From positions 1 through 36,639 of the forward strand of contig CANQOA010000017.1 in assembly GCA_947625355.1 (NCBI GenBank): DNA of 36,639 bases, in the 5' to 3' direction. Both the position numbers and the translations under genes were made by a program. Every line of letters starts with the position of its first letter. The first letter of the stretch is position 1. The notes beneath the pieces are model-generated. The model searched no databases. It had not been told where the DNA came from and worked only from the letters and a program-made list of their open reading frames with translations. Positions 1-6,774 of the stretch are shown here, piece after piece. The DNA comes from an uncultured Oscillospiraceae bacterium. Its GTDB lineage: Bacteria > Bacillota > Clostridia > Oscillospirales > Oscillospiraceae.

Positions 1-590
1 AGGGCGTTGAGCTTGTGGTCCCAGATGATGTCGTTGGCCTCCTTGAGGCTGGTGCCCTCGGGGGCGGTGACCAGCTTGCTCCAGGGGGTCATGAAATCCC
101 GCACCACGGCGTCCTCCGTCATGCGGCTGACCCGGTAGTCCCGGCTGGTGACGATGCCCAAGAGCTTTCCGTTGGGGGAGCCGTCCTCGGTGACGGCCAC
201 GGTGGAGAAGCCGTTTTTCGCCTTCAGGCGCAGGATGTCCCCCAGGGTGGCGTCCGGTGTCACGTTGGAGGCGCTGACCACGAAGCCGGACTTGTGGTTC
301 TTCACCCGCGCCACCATGGCCGCCTCGTCCTCGATGGACTGGGAGCCGTAGATGAAGGACAGGCCGCCCTCCCGGGCCAGGGCGATGGCCAGGGTGTCGT
401 TGGACACGGACTGCATGATGGCGCTGACCATGGGGATGCTCAGCGTGATGGCCGGCGTCTCGCCCTTTTTGAACTTCACCAGGGGCGTTTTCAGCGAGAT
501 GTTGCCGGGCACGCACTGCTCCGAGGTGTAGCCGGGGATCAGCAGATACTCGTTGAAGGTATGGGACGGTTCTTCATAAAAATGTGCCAT
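1..590 (-). CDS. guaB: IMP dehydrogenase, N-terminal part (cut by window edge)
   Basis: Catalyses NAD-dependent oxidation of IMP to XMP, the first committed step of GMP synthesis in the cytoplasm. I translated the minus strand by hand. The protein starts [20 protein letters not shown], continues with the barrel motif [11 protein letters not shown] and the [11 protein letters not shown] segment, then enters a CBS-domain region ([11 protein letters not shown]). This is the normal order in bacterial IMPDH. About 196 codons are present; the catalytic Cys loop and the C-terminus lie beyond position 1. The ATG at 588-590 is chosen because a GGAGGT Shine-Dalgarno precedes it. A promoter sits at 670-699. 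No purine riboswitch could be recognised in the roughly 75-nt leader, only a GC-rich hairpin (626-642). Confidence 0.95.
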   Translation of the reverse strand, partial: MAHFYEEPSHTFNEYLLIPGYTSEQCVPGNISLKTPLVKFKKGETPAITLSIPMVSAIMQSVSNDTLAIALAREGGLSFIYGSQSIEDEAAMVARVKNHKSGFVVSASNVTPDATLGDILRLKAKNGFSTVAVTEDGSPNGKLLGIVTSRDYRVSRMTEDAVVRDFMTPWSKLVTAPEGTSLKEANDIIWDHKLNA

Positions 591-625
591 GGGGACCTCC
601 TTGTCACACACAAATAGCAGGAACT

Positions 626-642
626 GCCGCCGGGCCGGCGGC
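626..642 (-). other. GC-rich hairpin in guaB leader
   Basis: A near-perfect palindrome (GCCGCCG / CGGCGGC around a GGC centre) lies in the predicted guaB leader, about 35 bases before the start codon. It is not followed by a U-run, so it is not an intrinsic terminator. A role in mRNA stability or translation is only inference. Confidence 0.4.
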
Positions 643-669
643 GGGAGCCTGTACAATATCTTGGGCAGT

Positions 670-699
670 ATTCTATCATGGCCCACAAGGACAAGTCAA
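670..699 (-). promoter_or_regulatory. guaB sigma-A promoter
   Basis: On the minus strand, TTGACT (694-699) is followed after 18 bp by TAGAAT (670-675) with an extended -10 TG (TGATAGAAT). This places the start of transcription near 663 and leaves a leader of about 75 nt before guaB. Confidence 0.7.
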
Positions 700-752
700 T
701 GCCGCCGGCGCATTTTCGTGGAAAGCGTAATAAAATGACACTTATTTTTAAC

Positions 753-781
753 TTGTACCGAACGGATGTATCCTATAGTAT
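753..781 (+). promoter_or_regulatory. possible promoter of the Na/Pi transporter gene
   Basis: An AT-rich stretch holds TTGTAC (753-758) and TAGTAT (776-781) with a 17-bp spacer. Overlapping TATAGT and TATACT boxes are also present, so the exact -10 is uncertain. It is the only promoter-like AT island before the start at 842. Confidence 0.35.
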
Positions 782-841
782 ATACTTGAGGGGATAGGGC
801 GTCCGCGCCGGAGAACGTTCCCCGGAAGAGAGGGGTCGGAT

Positions 842-2650
842 ATGGATCTGTTTTATAGGATCGTGTCCATGCTGGGCGGACTGAGCATGTTCCTGTATGG
901 CATGCGGGTCATGGGAGACGGGCTGAGCAGCTGCTCCGGCGGGGCCATGAAGGCGGCGCTGGAGAAGGTCACCAGCCGTCCGGCGCTGGGCTTTCTGCTG
1001 GGCGCGCTGGTCACCTGCATGATCCAGAGCTCCCACGCCACCATCGTGCTGACGGTGGGCCTGGTGGGCGCGGGGTTCCTCACCTTCCGCCAGTCCATCG
1101 GGATCGTGCTGGGCGCCAACGTGGGCACCGCCATCACCGCCCAGATCATCCGGCTCATGGACGTGCAGGCGGGCACGGGCAGCGTCCTCTACTTCTTCAA
1201 CGCCAAGAACCTGGCCCCCATGGCCCTGATCGCGGGCATCGTGCTGATCATGTTCGTGAAGCGGGGCGCCTCCAAAAACGTGGGCACCATCGCGGTGGGC
1301 TTCGGGGTGCTGTTCATGGGCCTCATCTCCATGAGCGACGCGGTCAGCTCCTTCGGCGACAGCCTCAGCCGGATGCTCACCGCCTTCGAGGGCAACTACT
1401 TTTTGGGCTTTCTCGCCGGCGCCGGCGTCACCGCCGTGATCCAGAGCTCCTCCGCCGTGATCGGCATCCTCCAGTCGGTAGCCAGCTCCGTGGGCGTGCG
1501 GTTCTGCGGGGTGTTCGCCGTGATCATCGGCGTGAACGTGGCCGACAGCATCTCCGCCTATGCGGTCAGCCGCATCGGCGCCAAGCCCGAGCAGATCCGC
1601 ACGGTCACCGTGCACGTGATCTATAACCTCTGCGCCGCGGTGCTCATCGCCCTGGCCATGACGGTGCTGCGCGCGGCGGGCGTGCTGGGCGACGGGCTGT
1701 GGTACAGCTCCCTGGACTCCGGCGGCGTGGCCAACATCCACGGCCTGTTCCGGCTGGTGCCGGCGGTGCTGCTGCTGCCCATGAGCGGGCAGTTCGCCCG
1801 GCTGGCGGAAAAGCTGGTGCCCGACAAGCCCATGGACGAGGAGGACCGGGACATCCTGGAGAACCTGCGGGAGCTGGACAGCCACCTGGTCACCAGCCCC
1901 TCTCTGGCCCTGGCCCAGTCCGCCCACCTGATCGGCCACATGGGCGACGTGGCCCTGCACAACTACGACGCCGCGCGCCAGCAGCTGTTCGAGTTCGATC
2001 CCAAGCGCACCGAGCGCATCGCCCAGCGGGAGGAGCTGCTGGACCGGATGGCCGACGCGGCCAACCAATACGTGGTGAGCCTGTCCCCCTATGTGAAGCG
2101 CGCCATCGACAACCAGGCCCAGAACTTCCAGATCAAGGCCCTCACCTGCTTCGAGCGCATCGGCGACCTGGCCCAGAACATCCAGCACGACCAGGAGCGG
2201 CTCGCCGAAAGAGGCAAGCCCCTGTCCGACGACGCCATGACGGACCTGGAGGGCACCTTCACCGTGGTGCGGGACATCCTGGCCATGACGGTGGACGTGT
2301 TCCAGTCCGACGACCTGGCGAAGGCCCGGGCCGTGGAGCCCCTGGAGGAGGTCATCGACGACATCATCGAGGTGATGAAGGCCCGGCATGTGGAGCGCAT
2401 GACCAGCGGCAGCTGCGACATGTTCAGCGGCATCCAGTATGAGAACATCCTCCAGAACCTGGAGCGTGTGTCCGACCAGTGCTCGGACCTGGCGGTATAT
2501 ATGCTGGGCCGGTCCGACGCCGCTATCTCCGGCCAGGAGCACCACTACCTGCACGAGCTGCACCACTCCGACAACGCCGCCTATCAGCGCATGTTCCGGG
2601 CCAACTACGAAAAGTATTTCCAGCAGCTGCACCTGGGCGGGGAAAAATAA
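842..2650 (+). CDS. Na/Pi cotransporter family protein with C-terminal PhoU-like domain
   Basis: Predicted inner-membrane sodium-coupled phosphate (or related anion) transporter of the NptA/YjbB type, 602 aa. The N-terminal half is a run of hydrophobic helices with the family's two inverted repeats. The first carries IQSSHATIVLTVG followed by GANVGTAIT; the second carries IQSSSAVIGILQS followed by GVNVADSIS. From about residue 345 the protein is hydrophilic and helical (LAQSAHLIGHMGDVAL, ERIGDLAQNIQH), as in PhoU-like tails. Start at 842 has a GAGAGGGG ribosome binding site. The first QSSS signature has His for Ser, and the second repeat has ADS where the family usually has IGT, so the transported ion is less certain than the fold. 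It stands alone; the next gene has its own promoter. Confidence 0.85.
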   Translation: MDLFYRIVSMLGGLSMFLYGMRVMGDGLSSCSGGAMKAALEKVTSRPALGFLLGALVTCMIQSSHATIVLTVGLVGAGFLTFRQSIGIVLGANVGTAITAQIIRLMDVQAGTGSVLYFFNAKNLAPMALIAGIVLIMFVKRGASKNVGTIAVGFGVLFMGLISMSDAVSSFGDSLSRMLTAFEGNYFLGFLAGAGVTAVIQSSSAVIGILQSVASSVGVRFCGVFAVIIGVNVADSISAYAVSRIGAKPEQIRTVTVHVIYNLCAAVLIALAMTVLRAAGVLGDGLWYSSLDSGGVANIHGLFRLVPAVLLLPMSGQFARLAEKLVPDKPMDEEDRDILENLRELDSHLVTSPSLALAQSAHLIGHMGDVALHNYDAARQQLFEFDPKRTERIAQREELLDRMADAANQYVVSLSPYVKRAIDNQAQNFQIKALTCFERIGDLAQNIQHDQERLAERGKPLSDDAMTDLEGTFTVVRDILAMTVDVFQSDDLAKARAVEPLEEVIDDIIEVMKARHVERMTSGSCDMFSGIQYENILQNLERVSDQCSDLAVYMLGRSDAAISGQEHHYLHELHHSDNAAYQRMFRANYEKYFQQLHLGGEK

Positions 2651-2663
2651 AGATAAATTATTC

Positions 2664-2692
2664 TTGACAAAACAAGAAGCATCGCTTATAAT
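2664..2692 (+). promoter_or_regulatory. perfect-consensus sigma-A promoter of asnB
   Basis: TTGACA (2664-2669), a 17-bp spacer, and TATAAT (2687-2692) match the sigma-A consensus at all twelve positions. The expected +1 is about 2699, directly at the base of the hairpin at 2700-2739. Confidence 0.9.
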
Positions 2693-2699
2693 CCACCCC

Positions 2700-2743
2700 A
2701 AGAGCAAAGACGTTCTGTACCCAGGGCGTCTTTGCTCTTTTTT
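2700..2743 (+). terminator. intrinsic-terminator hairpin between the asnB promoter and asnB
   Basis: AAGAGCAAAGACG (2700-2712) pairs perfectly over 13 bp with CGTCTTTGCTCTT (2727-2739) around a 14-nt loop and runs into a stretch of six T (2738-2743). It can terminate transcripts from the upstream transporter gene. It also lies downstream of the asnB promoter, so it could attenuate asnB. No competing antiterminator stem is obvious. Confidence 0.8.
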
Positions 2744-2768
2744 CATCAAGGGCAAGGAGAAGAAAACG

Positions 2769-4349
2769 ATGTGCGGTATCATGGGATTCACCAAACGGAC
2801 GCTGACCCGGGACGAGCTGCGGCCGTATTTTGACAGGACCTGCTTCCGGGGGCCGGATATGAGCCGGATCGAGCCGGCGGGGCCCGGCTGGCTGTGCTTC
2901 CACCGGCTGGCCATCATGGGGCTGCACCCCAACGGGATGCAGCCGTTCCACCTGGGCGGGGACATGGCGGTATGCAACGGGGAGCTGTACCTGTTCCGGC
3001 CGCTGAAGGCGGAGCTGGCGAAGGAGTATGATTTCGTCAGCGAGTCCGACTGCGAGATCATCCTGCCGCTGTACCGCAAGTACGGGCTGGACATGTTCAA
3101 AATGCTGGACGCGGAGTTCGCCATGATCCTTTACGACAGCCAGCGGGACCGGTTCATCGCCGCCCGGGACCCCATCGGCATCCGGCCGCTGTTTTACGGC
3201 CAGCTCTCCGACGGCTCCATGGTCTTTGCCAGCGAGGCGAAGAACCTGGTGGGCCTGTGCGAAAAGATCACGCCCTTCCCTCCCGGCCACTACTGGGCCG
3301 ACGGGAAGTTCGTCCGCTACGCGGACCTGACCACCGTGGACAAGTATCTGCCGGACGACATCGACACGGTGTGCCGGAACATCCGGGAAAAGCTGATCCT
3401 GGCGGTGGACAAGCGGCTGGACGCGGACGCGCCCTTGGGCTTCCTGCTGTCCGGCGGGCTGGACTCCAGTCTGGTGTGCGCCATCTCCGCCCGCATCCTG
3501 GGCAGGCACATCCGCTCCTTCGCCATCGGCATGGACACCGACGCCATCGACCTGAAATACGCCCGCCAGGCGGCGGACTGGATCGGTGCGGACCACACGG
3601 AGGTGTACATGACCCGCCAGCAGGTGATCGACGCGCTGGAGGTGGTCATCGCCATGCTGGGCACCTACGACATCACCACCATCCGGGCCAGCATGGGGAT
3701 GTACCTGTGCTGCAAGGCCATCCACGACCACTCCGACGTGCGGGTGCTGTTGACCGGCGAGATCTCCGACGAGCTGTTCGGCTACAAGTACACCGACTTC
3801 GCCCCCTCCCCGGAGGCCTTCCAGCAGGAGGCGAAAAAGCGGGTGGATGAGCTGTACATGTACGACGTGCTCCGGGCGGACCGGTGCATCAGCTCCAACT
3901 CTCTGGAGGCACGGGTGCCCTTCGGGGACCTGGAATTCGTCCGGTATGTCATGCAGGTGGACCCGGCGCTGAAGGTGAACAGCTACCACATGGGCAAATA
4001 TCTGCTGCGCCGGGCGTTCGAGAACGACCACATCCTCCCGGACGCCATCCTCTGGCGGCAGAAGGCGGCCTTCTCCGACGCGGTGGGCCACTCCATGGTG
4101 GACGACCTGAAGGAATACGCCGCGGGCCGGTACACCGACGCGGAATTCGAGCAGAAGCGCATGCGCTATGACTTCGCCCGCCCCTTCACCAAGGAGAGCC
4201 TGCTCTACCGGGAGATCTTCGAGAAATACTATCCCGGCCAGGCGGAGATGGTGAAGGATTTCTGGATGCCCAACAAGTCCTGGGCCGGCTGCGACGTGGA
4301 CGATCCCAGCGCCCGCGTCCTGGCCAACTACGGGGCGAGCGGCGTGTGA
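2769..4349 (+). CDS. asnB: asparagine synthase (glutamine-hydrolysing)
   Basis: Makes asparagine from aspartate, glutamine and ATP in the cytoplasm; 526 aa. The N-terminus MCGIMGF supplies the Ntn nucleophile Cys2. The glutaminase half has FRGPDMSR and CNGELY. The synthetase half has the pyrophosphate loop LLSGGLDSSLV, GEISDELFGYKY, and WRQKAAFSDAVGHS (the conserved lysine region). The open frame extends upstream to 2439, but the ATG at 2769 is the start: Cys must be residue 2, and AAGGAG lies at 2754-2759. It has its own strong promoter and a terminator-like leader hairpin, so expression may be attenuated. No partner gene follows; a tRNA gene lies convergent downstream. Confidence 0.95.
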   Translation: MCGIMGFTKRTLTRDELRPYFDRTCFRGPDMSRIEPAGPGWLCFHRLAIMGLHPNGMQPFHLGGDMAVCNGELYLFRPLKAELAKEYDFVSESDCEIILPLYRKYGLDMFKMLDAEFAMILYDSQRDRFIAARDPIGIRPLFYGQLSDGSMVFASEAKNLVGLCEKITPFPPGHYWADGKFVRYADLTTVDKYLPDDIDTVCRNIREKLILAVDKRLDADAPLGFLLSGGLDSSLVCAISARILGRHIRSFAIGMDTDAIDLKYARQAADWIGADHTEVYMTRQQVIDALEVVIAMLGTYDITTIRASMGMYLCCKAIHDHSDVRVLLTGEISDELFGYKYTDFAPSPEAFQQEAKKRVDELYMYDVLRADRCISSNSLEARVPFGDLEFVRYVMQVDPALKVNSYHMGKYLLRRAFENDHILPDAILWRQKAAFSDAVGHSMVDDLKEYAAGRYTDAEFEQKRMRYDFARPFTKESLLYREIFEKYYPGQAEMVKDFWMPNKSWAGCDVDDPSARVLANYGASGV

Positions 4350-4356
4350 TACGGAC

Positions 4357-4395
4357 AAAAAGGACCCCGGGGACCAAACGGTCCCCGGGGTCCTT
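4357..4395 (-). terminator. tRNA-Val terminator
   Basis: A perfect 16-bp stem (4360-4375 with 4380-4395) closes a 4-nt loop. On the minus strand it runs into five T (4361-4357). The first stem base coincides with the last A of the encoded CCA end of the tRNA. On the plus strand no T-run follows, so for asnB it would only be a 3' stabilising hairpin. Confidence 0.85.
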
Positions 4396-4470
4396 GGTGG
4401 ACGATACAAGACTCGAACTTGTGACCTCCCGCACGTCAAGCGGATGCGCTACCAGCTGCGCCAATCGTCC
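4395..4470 (-). tRNA. tRNA-Val (GAC)
   Basis: Read on the minus strand this is a 76-nt cloverleaf. The acceptor GGACGAT pairs with ATCGTCC. The D stem is GCGC/GCGC. The anticodon stem TCCGC/GCGGG closes the loop TTGACGT, giving anticodon GAC (codon GUC, valine). The T stem ACAAG/CTTGT has loop TTCGAGT. The discriminator base is A and CCA is encoded. A promoter (4483-4511) and a terminator make it a single-gene unit. Confidence 0.95.
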
Positions 4471-4482
4471 GTCAGCTTGCTA

Positions 4483-4511
4483 ATTTTAGCGCATTCTCTG
4501 TCCGTTGTCAA
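4483..4511 (-). promoter_or_regulatory. tRNA-Val promoter
   Basis: Minus-strand TTGACA (4506-4511), 17-bp spacer, TAAAAT (4483-4488). The tRNA begins 12 bases after the -10 box. Confidence 0.85.
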
Positions 4512-4540
4512 GACAAAAAATCGAAATCTTGCCAGAGAGG

Positions 4541-4564
4541 CGGCGGCGCTGAAAAGCGCCGCCG
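4541..4564 (-). terminator. hairpin after the zinc-ribbon gene
   Basis: CGGCGGCGCT (4541-4550) pairs with AGCGCCGCCG (4555-4564) around a 4-base loop, just after the stop codon of the gene ending at 4570. The following minus-strand bases (CCTCTCTGG) are not a U-run, so it would be a weak or factor-assisted terminator. Confidence 0.5.
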
Positions 4565-4569
4565 TCGGC

Positions 4570-5238
4570 TCAGTTGATGCGGATGTCGAAGGAGCGGACC
4601 GATCCGTTCACATCCACGGAGATGGTCGCCGTGTCGCCGCTGTTGCCGATGAACCGCAGCGTGGTCTCGACTCCTTCCGCCGGATCGACGGTGACCACGT
4701 TCTCATCCGAGCTACTCCAAACCGGGATGGCCACCACGTCGATGGGGAACCAGCTGACCTTGAAGTTCTGGTATACGTCGCCCTTGCGCGCGCCGAAGGA
4801 CAGGCCGGAGTAGTCCGTCACGGTCTGGTTGCCGATCCAGGTGATCTGCATGGTCTGGATGCTGGGCGCGGGCGTCGGCGTCGGCGAGGGCACCGGCGTT
4901 ATCACCGGATAGGCGGTCGGCGGCGAATCCTGCTGGGTCTGCTGCTGATTCTGCTGGACGGTCTGCTGGTCGCCCACGTCCCGGCCGACGTTGTAGGAGA
5001 CCATCACGATGGTGGCGATGATCACCGCCAGCAGCAGGATGCCGCCGATCAGCATCTGCCAGTTGACGGCCTCCGCCGCGCTCCGGGCCGCCTGGGTGCC
5101 GGGAACGGCGCTGTCCGTCTCCGGGATGGCGCTGCGGACCTCCTTTGCCTTCTTGGTGCCGCAATAGGGGCAGCGGCCCCGGAAAGCGGGATACTGCCGG
5201 TGGCAGCGCCGGCAAGTTGTATTGGGAATGAAGCTCAT
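4570..5238 (-). CDS. zinc-ribbon membrane protein with extracytoplasmic Ig-like tail, function unknown
   Basis: I do not recognise a specific family. The 222-aa protein has a cytoplasmic zinc ribbon at the N-terminus (Cys9, Cys12, Cys23, Cys26), then one membrane helix at about residues 62-80. A Gln-rich linker follows (QQNQQQTQQD), then a Pro/Thr spacer (PVPSPTPTPAPS), then a beta-rich tail of about 90 residues with WSSSDENVVTVDPAEG, typical of Big2-like Ig folds. The layout suggests a protein anchored with its tail outside the cell and the ribbon inside. Start at 5238 has AAAGGTG upstream and its own promoter. It follows ypeB on the same strand but is separated by 119 bp and its own promoter. 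Confidence 0.75.
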   Translation of the reverse strand: MSFIPNTTCRRCHRQYPAFRGRCPYCGTKKAKEVRSAIPETDSAVPGTQAARSAAEAVNWQMLIGGILLLAVIIATIVMVSYNVGRDVGDQQTVQQNQQQTQQDSPPTAYPVITPVPSPTPTPAPSIQTMQITWIGNQTVTDYSGLSFGARKGDVYQNFKVSWFPIDVVAIPVWSSSDENVVTVDPAEGVETTLRFIGNSGDTATISVDVNGSVRSFDIRIN

Positions 5239-5267
5239 TTCGGATCACACCTTTCTGTAGCAGCTTA

Positions 5268-5296
5268 ATTATAACAAAAGTTACAGAATGATACAA
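5268..5296 (-). promoter_or_regulatory. promoter of the zinc-ribbon gene
   Basis: Minus-strand TTGTAT (5291-5296), 17-bp spacer, TATAAT (5268-5273), with an extended -10 TGT directly before the hexamer. Confidence 0.75.
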
Positions 5297-5357
5297 CCCT
5301 TTTTTGCCGTTTGCATGAACTTTTTTATGAAATATTTCTTAAATTTTTCAAAAAACA

Positions 5358-6710
5358 TCAAACGGTCAGCGTTCCGGTGTCGTCCTCCAGCAGGATGAGG
5401 ATCTTTTCCTCGGCTCCCGTGAGGGCGTTGACATACAAAAGATACCGGTCCCCGGAGGCGGAGGCGCACAAAAACTCGTGGCACAGCCGCTCACGGCCGC
5501 CGGCGGTCGGGATGATGGCCAGAGCCTGCTCCTGCACCGTCAGCTCCTGGCTCACGCCCTCCCGGGCCTGCTGGGCGCTGATCTTTGCCGCCGGGATGTT
5601 CCGCTTGGTGTGGGCGCAGATATAGCCCGCCGCGTCATAGCTGGCGAGGCTGCCGTTGTCCAGGGCCACCCCCACCTTGATGAGATCGGGATAACAGCGC
5701 ACGCCGTTCTGCACATGGTGGTAATTCACCAGCAGCACGCCGCCGCTGACGGCGTGATAACTCTCCTCCAGCCCCTCGATGCCCCAGCGCGCCATATAGT
5801 CCGCCGCCCTGTCCAGGCCCTGGTCCACGGTGAAGCTCTGCTCCCCCACCGGGCGGGACGTGTCCATGGACCAGACCTTGCCGCCCTGCTTGGTCACGTA
5901 CACCGTGCACATGCCGCCGTTCACCCGGCCGGAGCAGACCCAGCAGGGCACATCGCCGCCGCACTCGCCGGACGCGTCCAGGTCGCCCTCGGCCGCCCCC
6001 AGGAACTTCTCCGCCGTCCGGGCGGCCTGCTCCCGGGTCACCTCGTCCATCCCCGCCAGGCTCAGGGGCCGGCGGCTGGTCATGGTCTCGGAGAACGGCC
6101 CGTCATAGATCAGCGTGGGCAGCTCGGGGAACTCCTGCTCCATGGTCTGGAAGCTCTCCCCCGCCAGAGGCGGGCTGCCCTCCCCGCCCTCGCCGCCGGC
6201 GGACGCCTGGTACACCTGCTCCAGGGTCATCTCGCCCGCCGCCATGCGGCTCTGCATATCCAGCAGGTTCAGCTTCATGACGGAGGCGGTCTCGGCCAGG
6301 CTCTTCAGATTCTTCAATTCCTCGTCGGAGTAGCCGCCCGCCTCCCCTACGGTCCGGGACAGGGCGTTGGCATAGTCCCCCACCTTGGCCACGAAGCTGG
6401 CGGTCTGCTCCAGCTCCCGGGAGGCATAGGGAAGCCCCTCCATGGCCATCTGGGCGGTCATGGCCCGTCCGGATATCTGGGTGCACAGCGTGCTCTCCAG
6501 CGCCGGGTCCGACAGATACTGGCTCTTTTCCAGCGCGTTGGAAAGCTCGCTCACGCTGGTCACCAGCTCCGCAAAGGAGCGCTCCGTACTGGCCCTGGCA
6601 TACCGCTCCAGGGCGTTGGCCTTGCGGGTGCCGCGCACGGCGAAGATGCCCGCCGTCAGCAGCGCCGCGGATAAAAACGTGATCACGCGGATCGTGGTCC
6701 TTCGTCTCAT
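5358..6710 (-). CDS. ypeB: spore germination protein YpeB
   Basis: Membrane-anchored partner of the cortex-lytic enzyme SleB in the spore. YpeB stabilises and localises SleB, which degrades cortex during germination. The product from the chosen start is 450 aa, the same length as the Bacillus protein as I recall it. It has one N-terminal membrane helix (about residues 7-24, VITFLSAALL), a helical region (SVSELSNALEKSQYL), and a C-terminal half of PepSY-type repeats (EVTREQAARTAEKFLGAAE, FTVDQGLDRAADYM). The frame stays open to 6767, but the ATG at 6708-6710 has AAGAGGTG in front. That ribosome site and seven T lie in the 3' arm and tail of the gltX terminator. No sleB gene is adjacent, which is unusual. 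Confidence 0.9.
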   Translation of the reverse strand: MRRRTTIRVITFLSAALLTAGIFAVRGTRKANALERYARASTERSFAELVTSVSELSNALEKSQYLSDPALESTLCTQISGRAMTAQMAMEGLPYASRELEQTASFVAKVGDYANALSRTVGEAGGYSDEELKNLKSLAETASVMKLNLLDMQSRMAAGEMTLEQVYQASAGGEGGEGSPPLAGESFQTMEQEFPELPTLIYDGPFSETMTSRRPLSLAGMDEVTREQAARTAEKFLGAAEGDLDASGECGGDVPCWVCSGRVNGGMCTVYVTKQGGKVWSMDTSRPVGEQSFTVDQGLDRAADYMARWGIEGLEESYHAVSGGVLLVNYHHVQNGVRCYPDLIKVGVALDNGSLASYDAAGYICAHTKRNIPAAKISAQQAREGVSQELTVQEQALAIIPTAGGRERLCHEFLCASASGDRYLLYVNALTGAEEKILILLEDDTGTLTV

Positions 6711-6753
6711 AAAAAAACACCTCTTCCCGGATAGCATGTCCGCAAAGAGGTGT
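6711..6753 (-). terminator. gltX terminator that also contains the ypeB ribosome binding site
   Basis: On the minus strand ACACCTCTT (complement of 6745-6753) pairs with AAGAGGTGT (complement of 6717-6725), with a further short CGGA/TCCG stem inside the loop. Seven T (6711-6717) follow, and then immediately the ypeB ATG. It is an intrinsic terminator for gltX. The 3' arm is the ypeB Shine-Dalgarno. Confidence 0.85.
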
Positions 6754-6774
6754 ATTCGCGCTGTCAATTTTTTG

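Noticed and set aside
591-663. Purine-type riboswitch in the guaB leader
   Set aside because: No aptamer-like three-way junction or conserved core bases could be found; only one short GC hairpin is present.
773-3124. Very long minus-strand open frame (783 codons) over the transporter and asnB genes
   Set aside because: It lies antisense to two well-supported genes and has a His/Gly/Asp-rich composition, typical of high-GC shadow frames. It has no ribosome binding site or domain.
6711-6760. Possible sigma-G promoter for ypeB (GAATA and CATGCTA within the gltX terminator)
   Set aside because: The boxes are only 14 bp apart, while the sigma-G consensus has about 18. Not strong enough to call.
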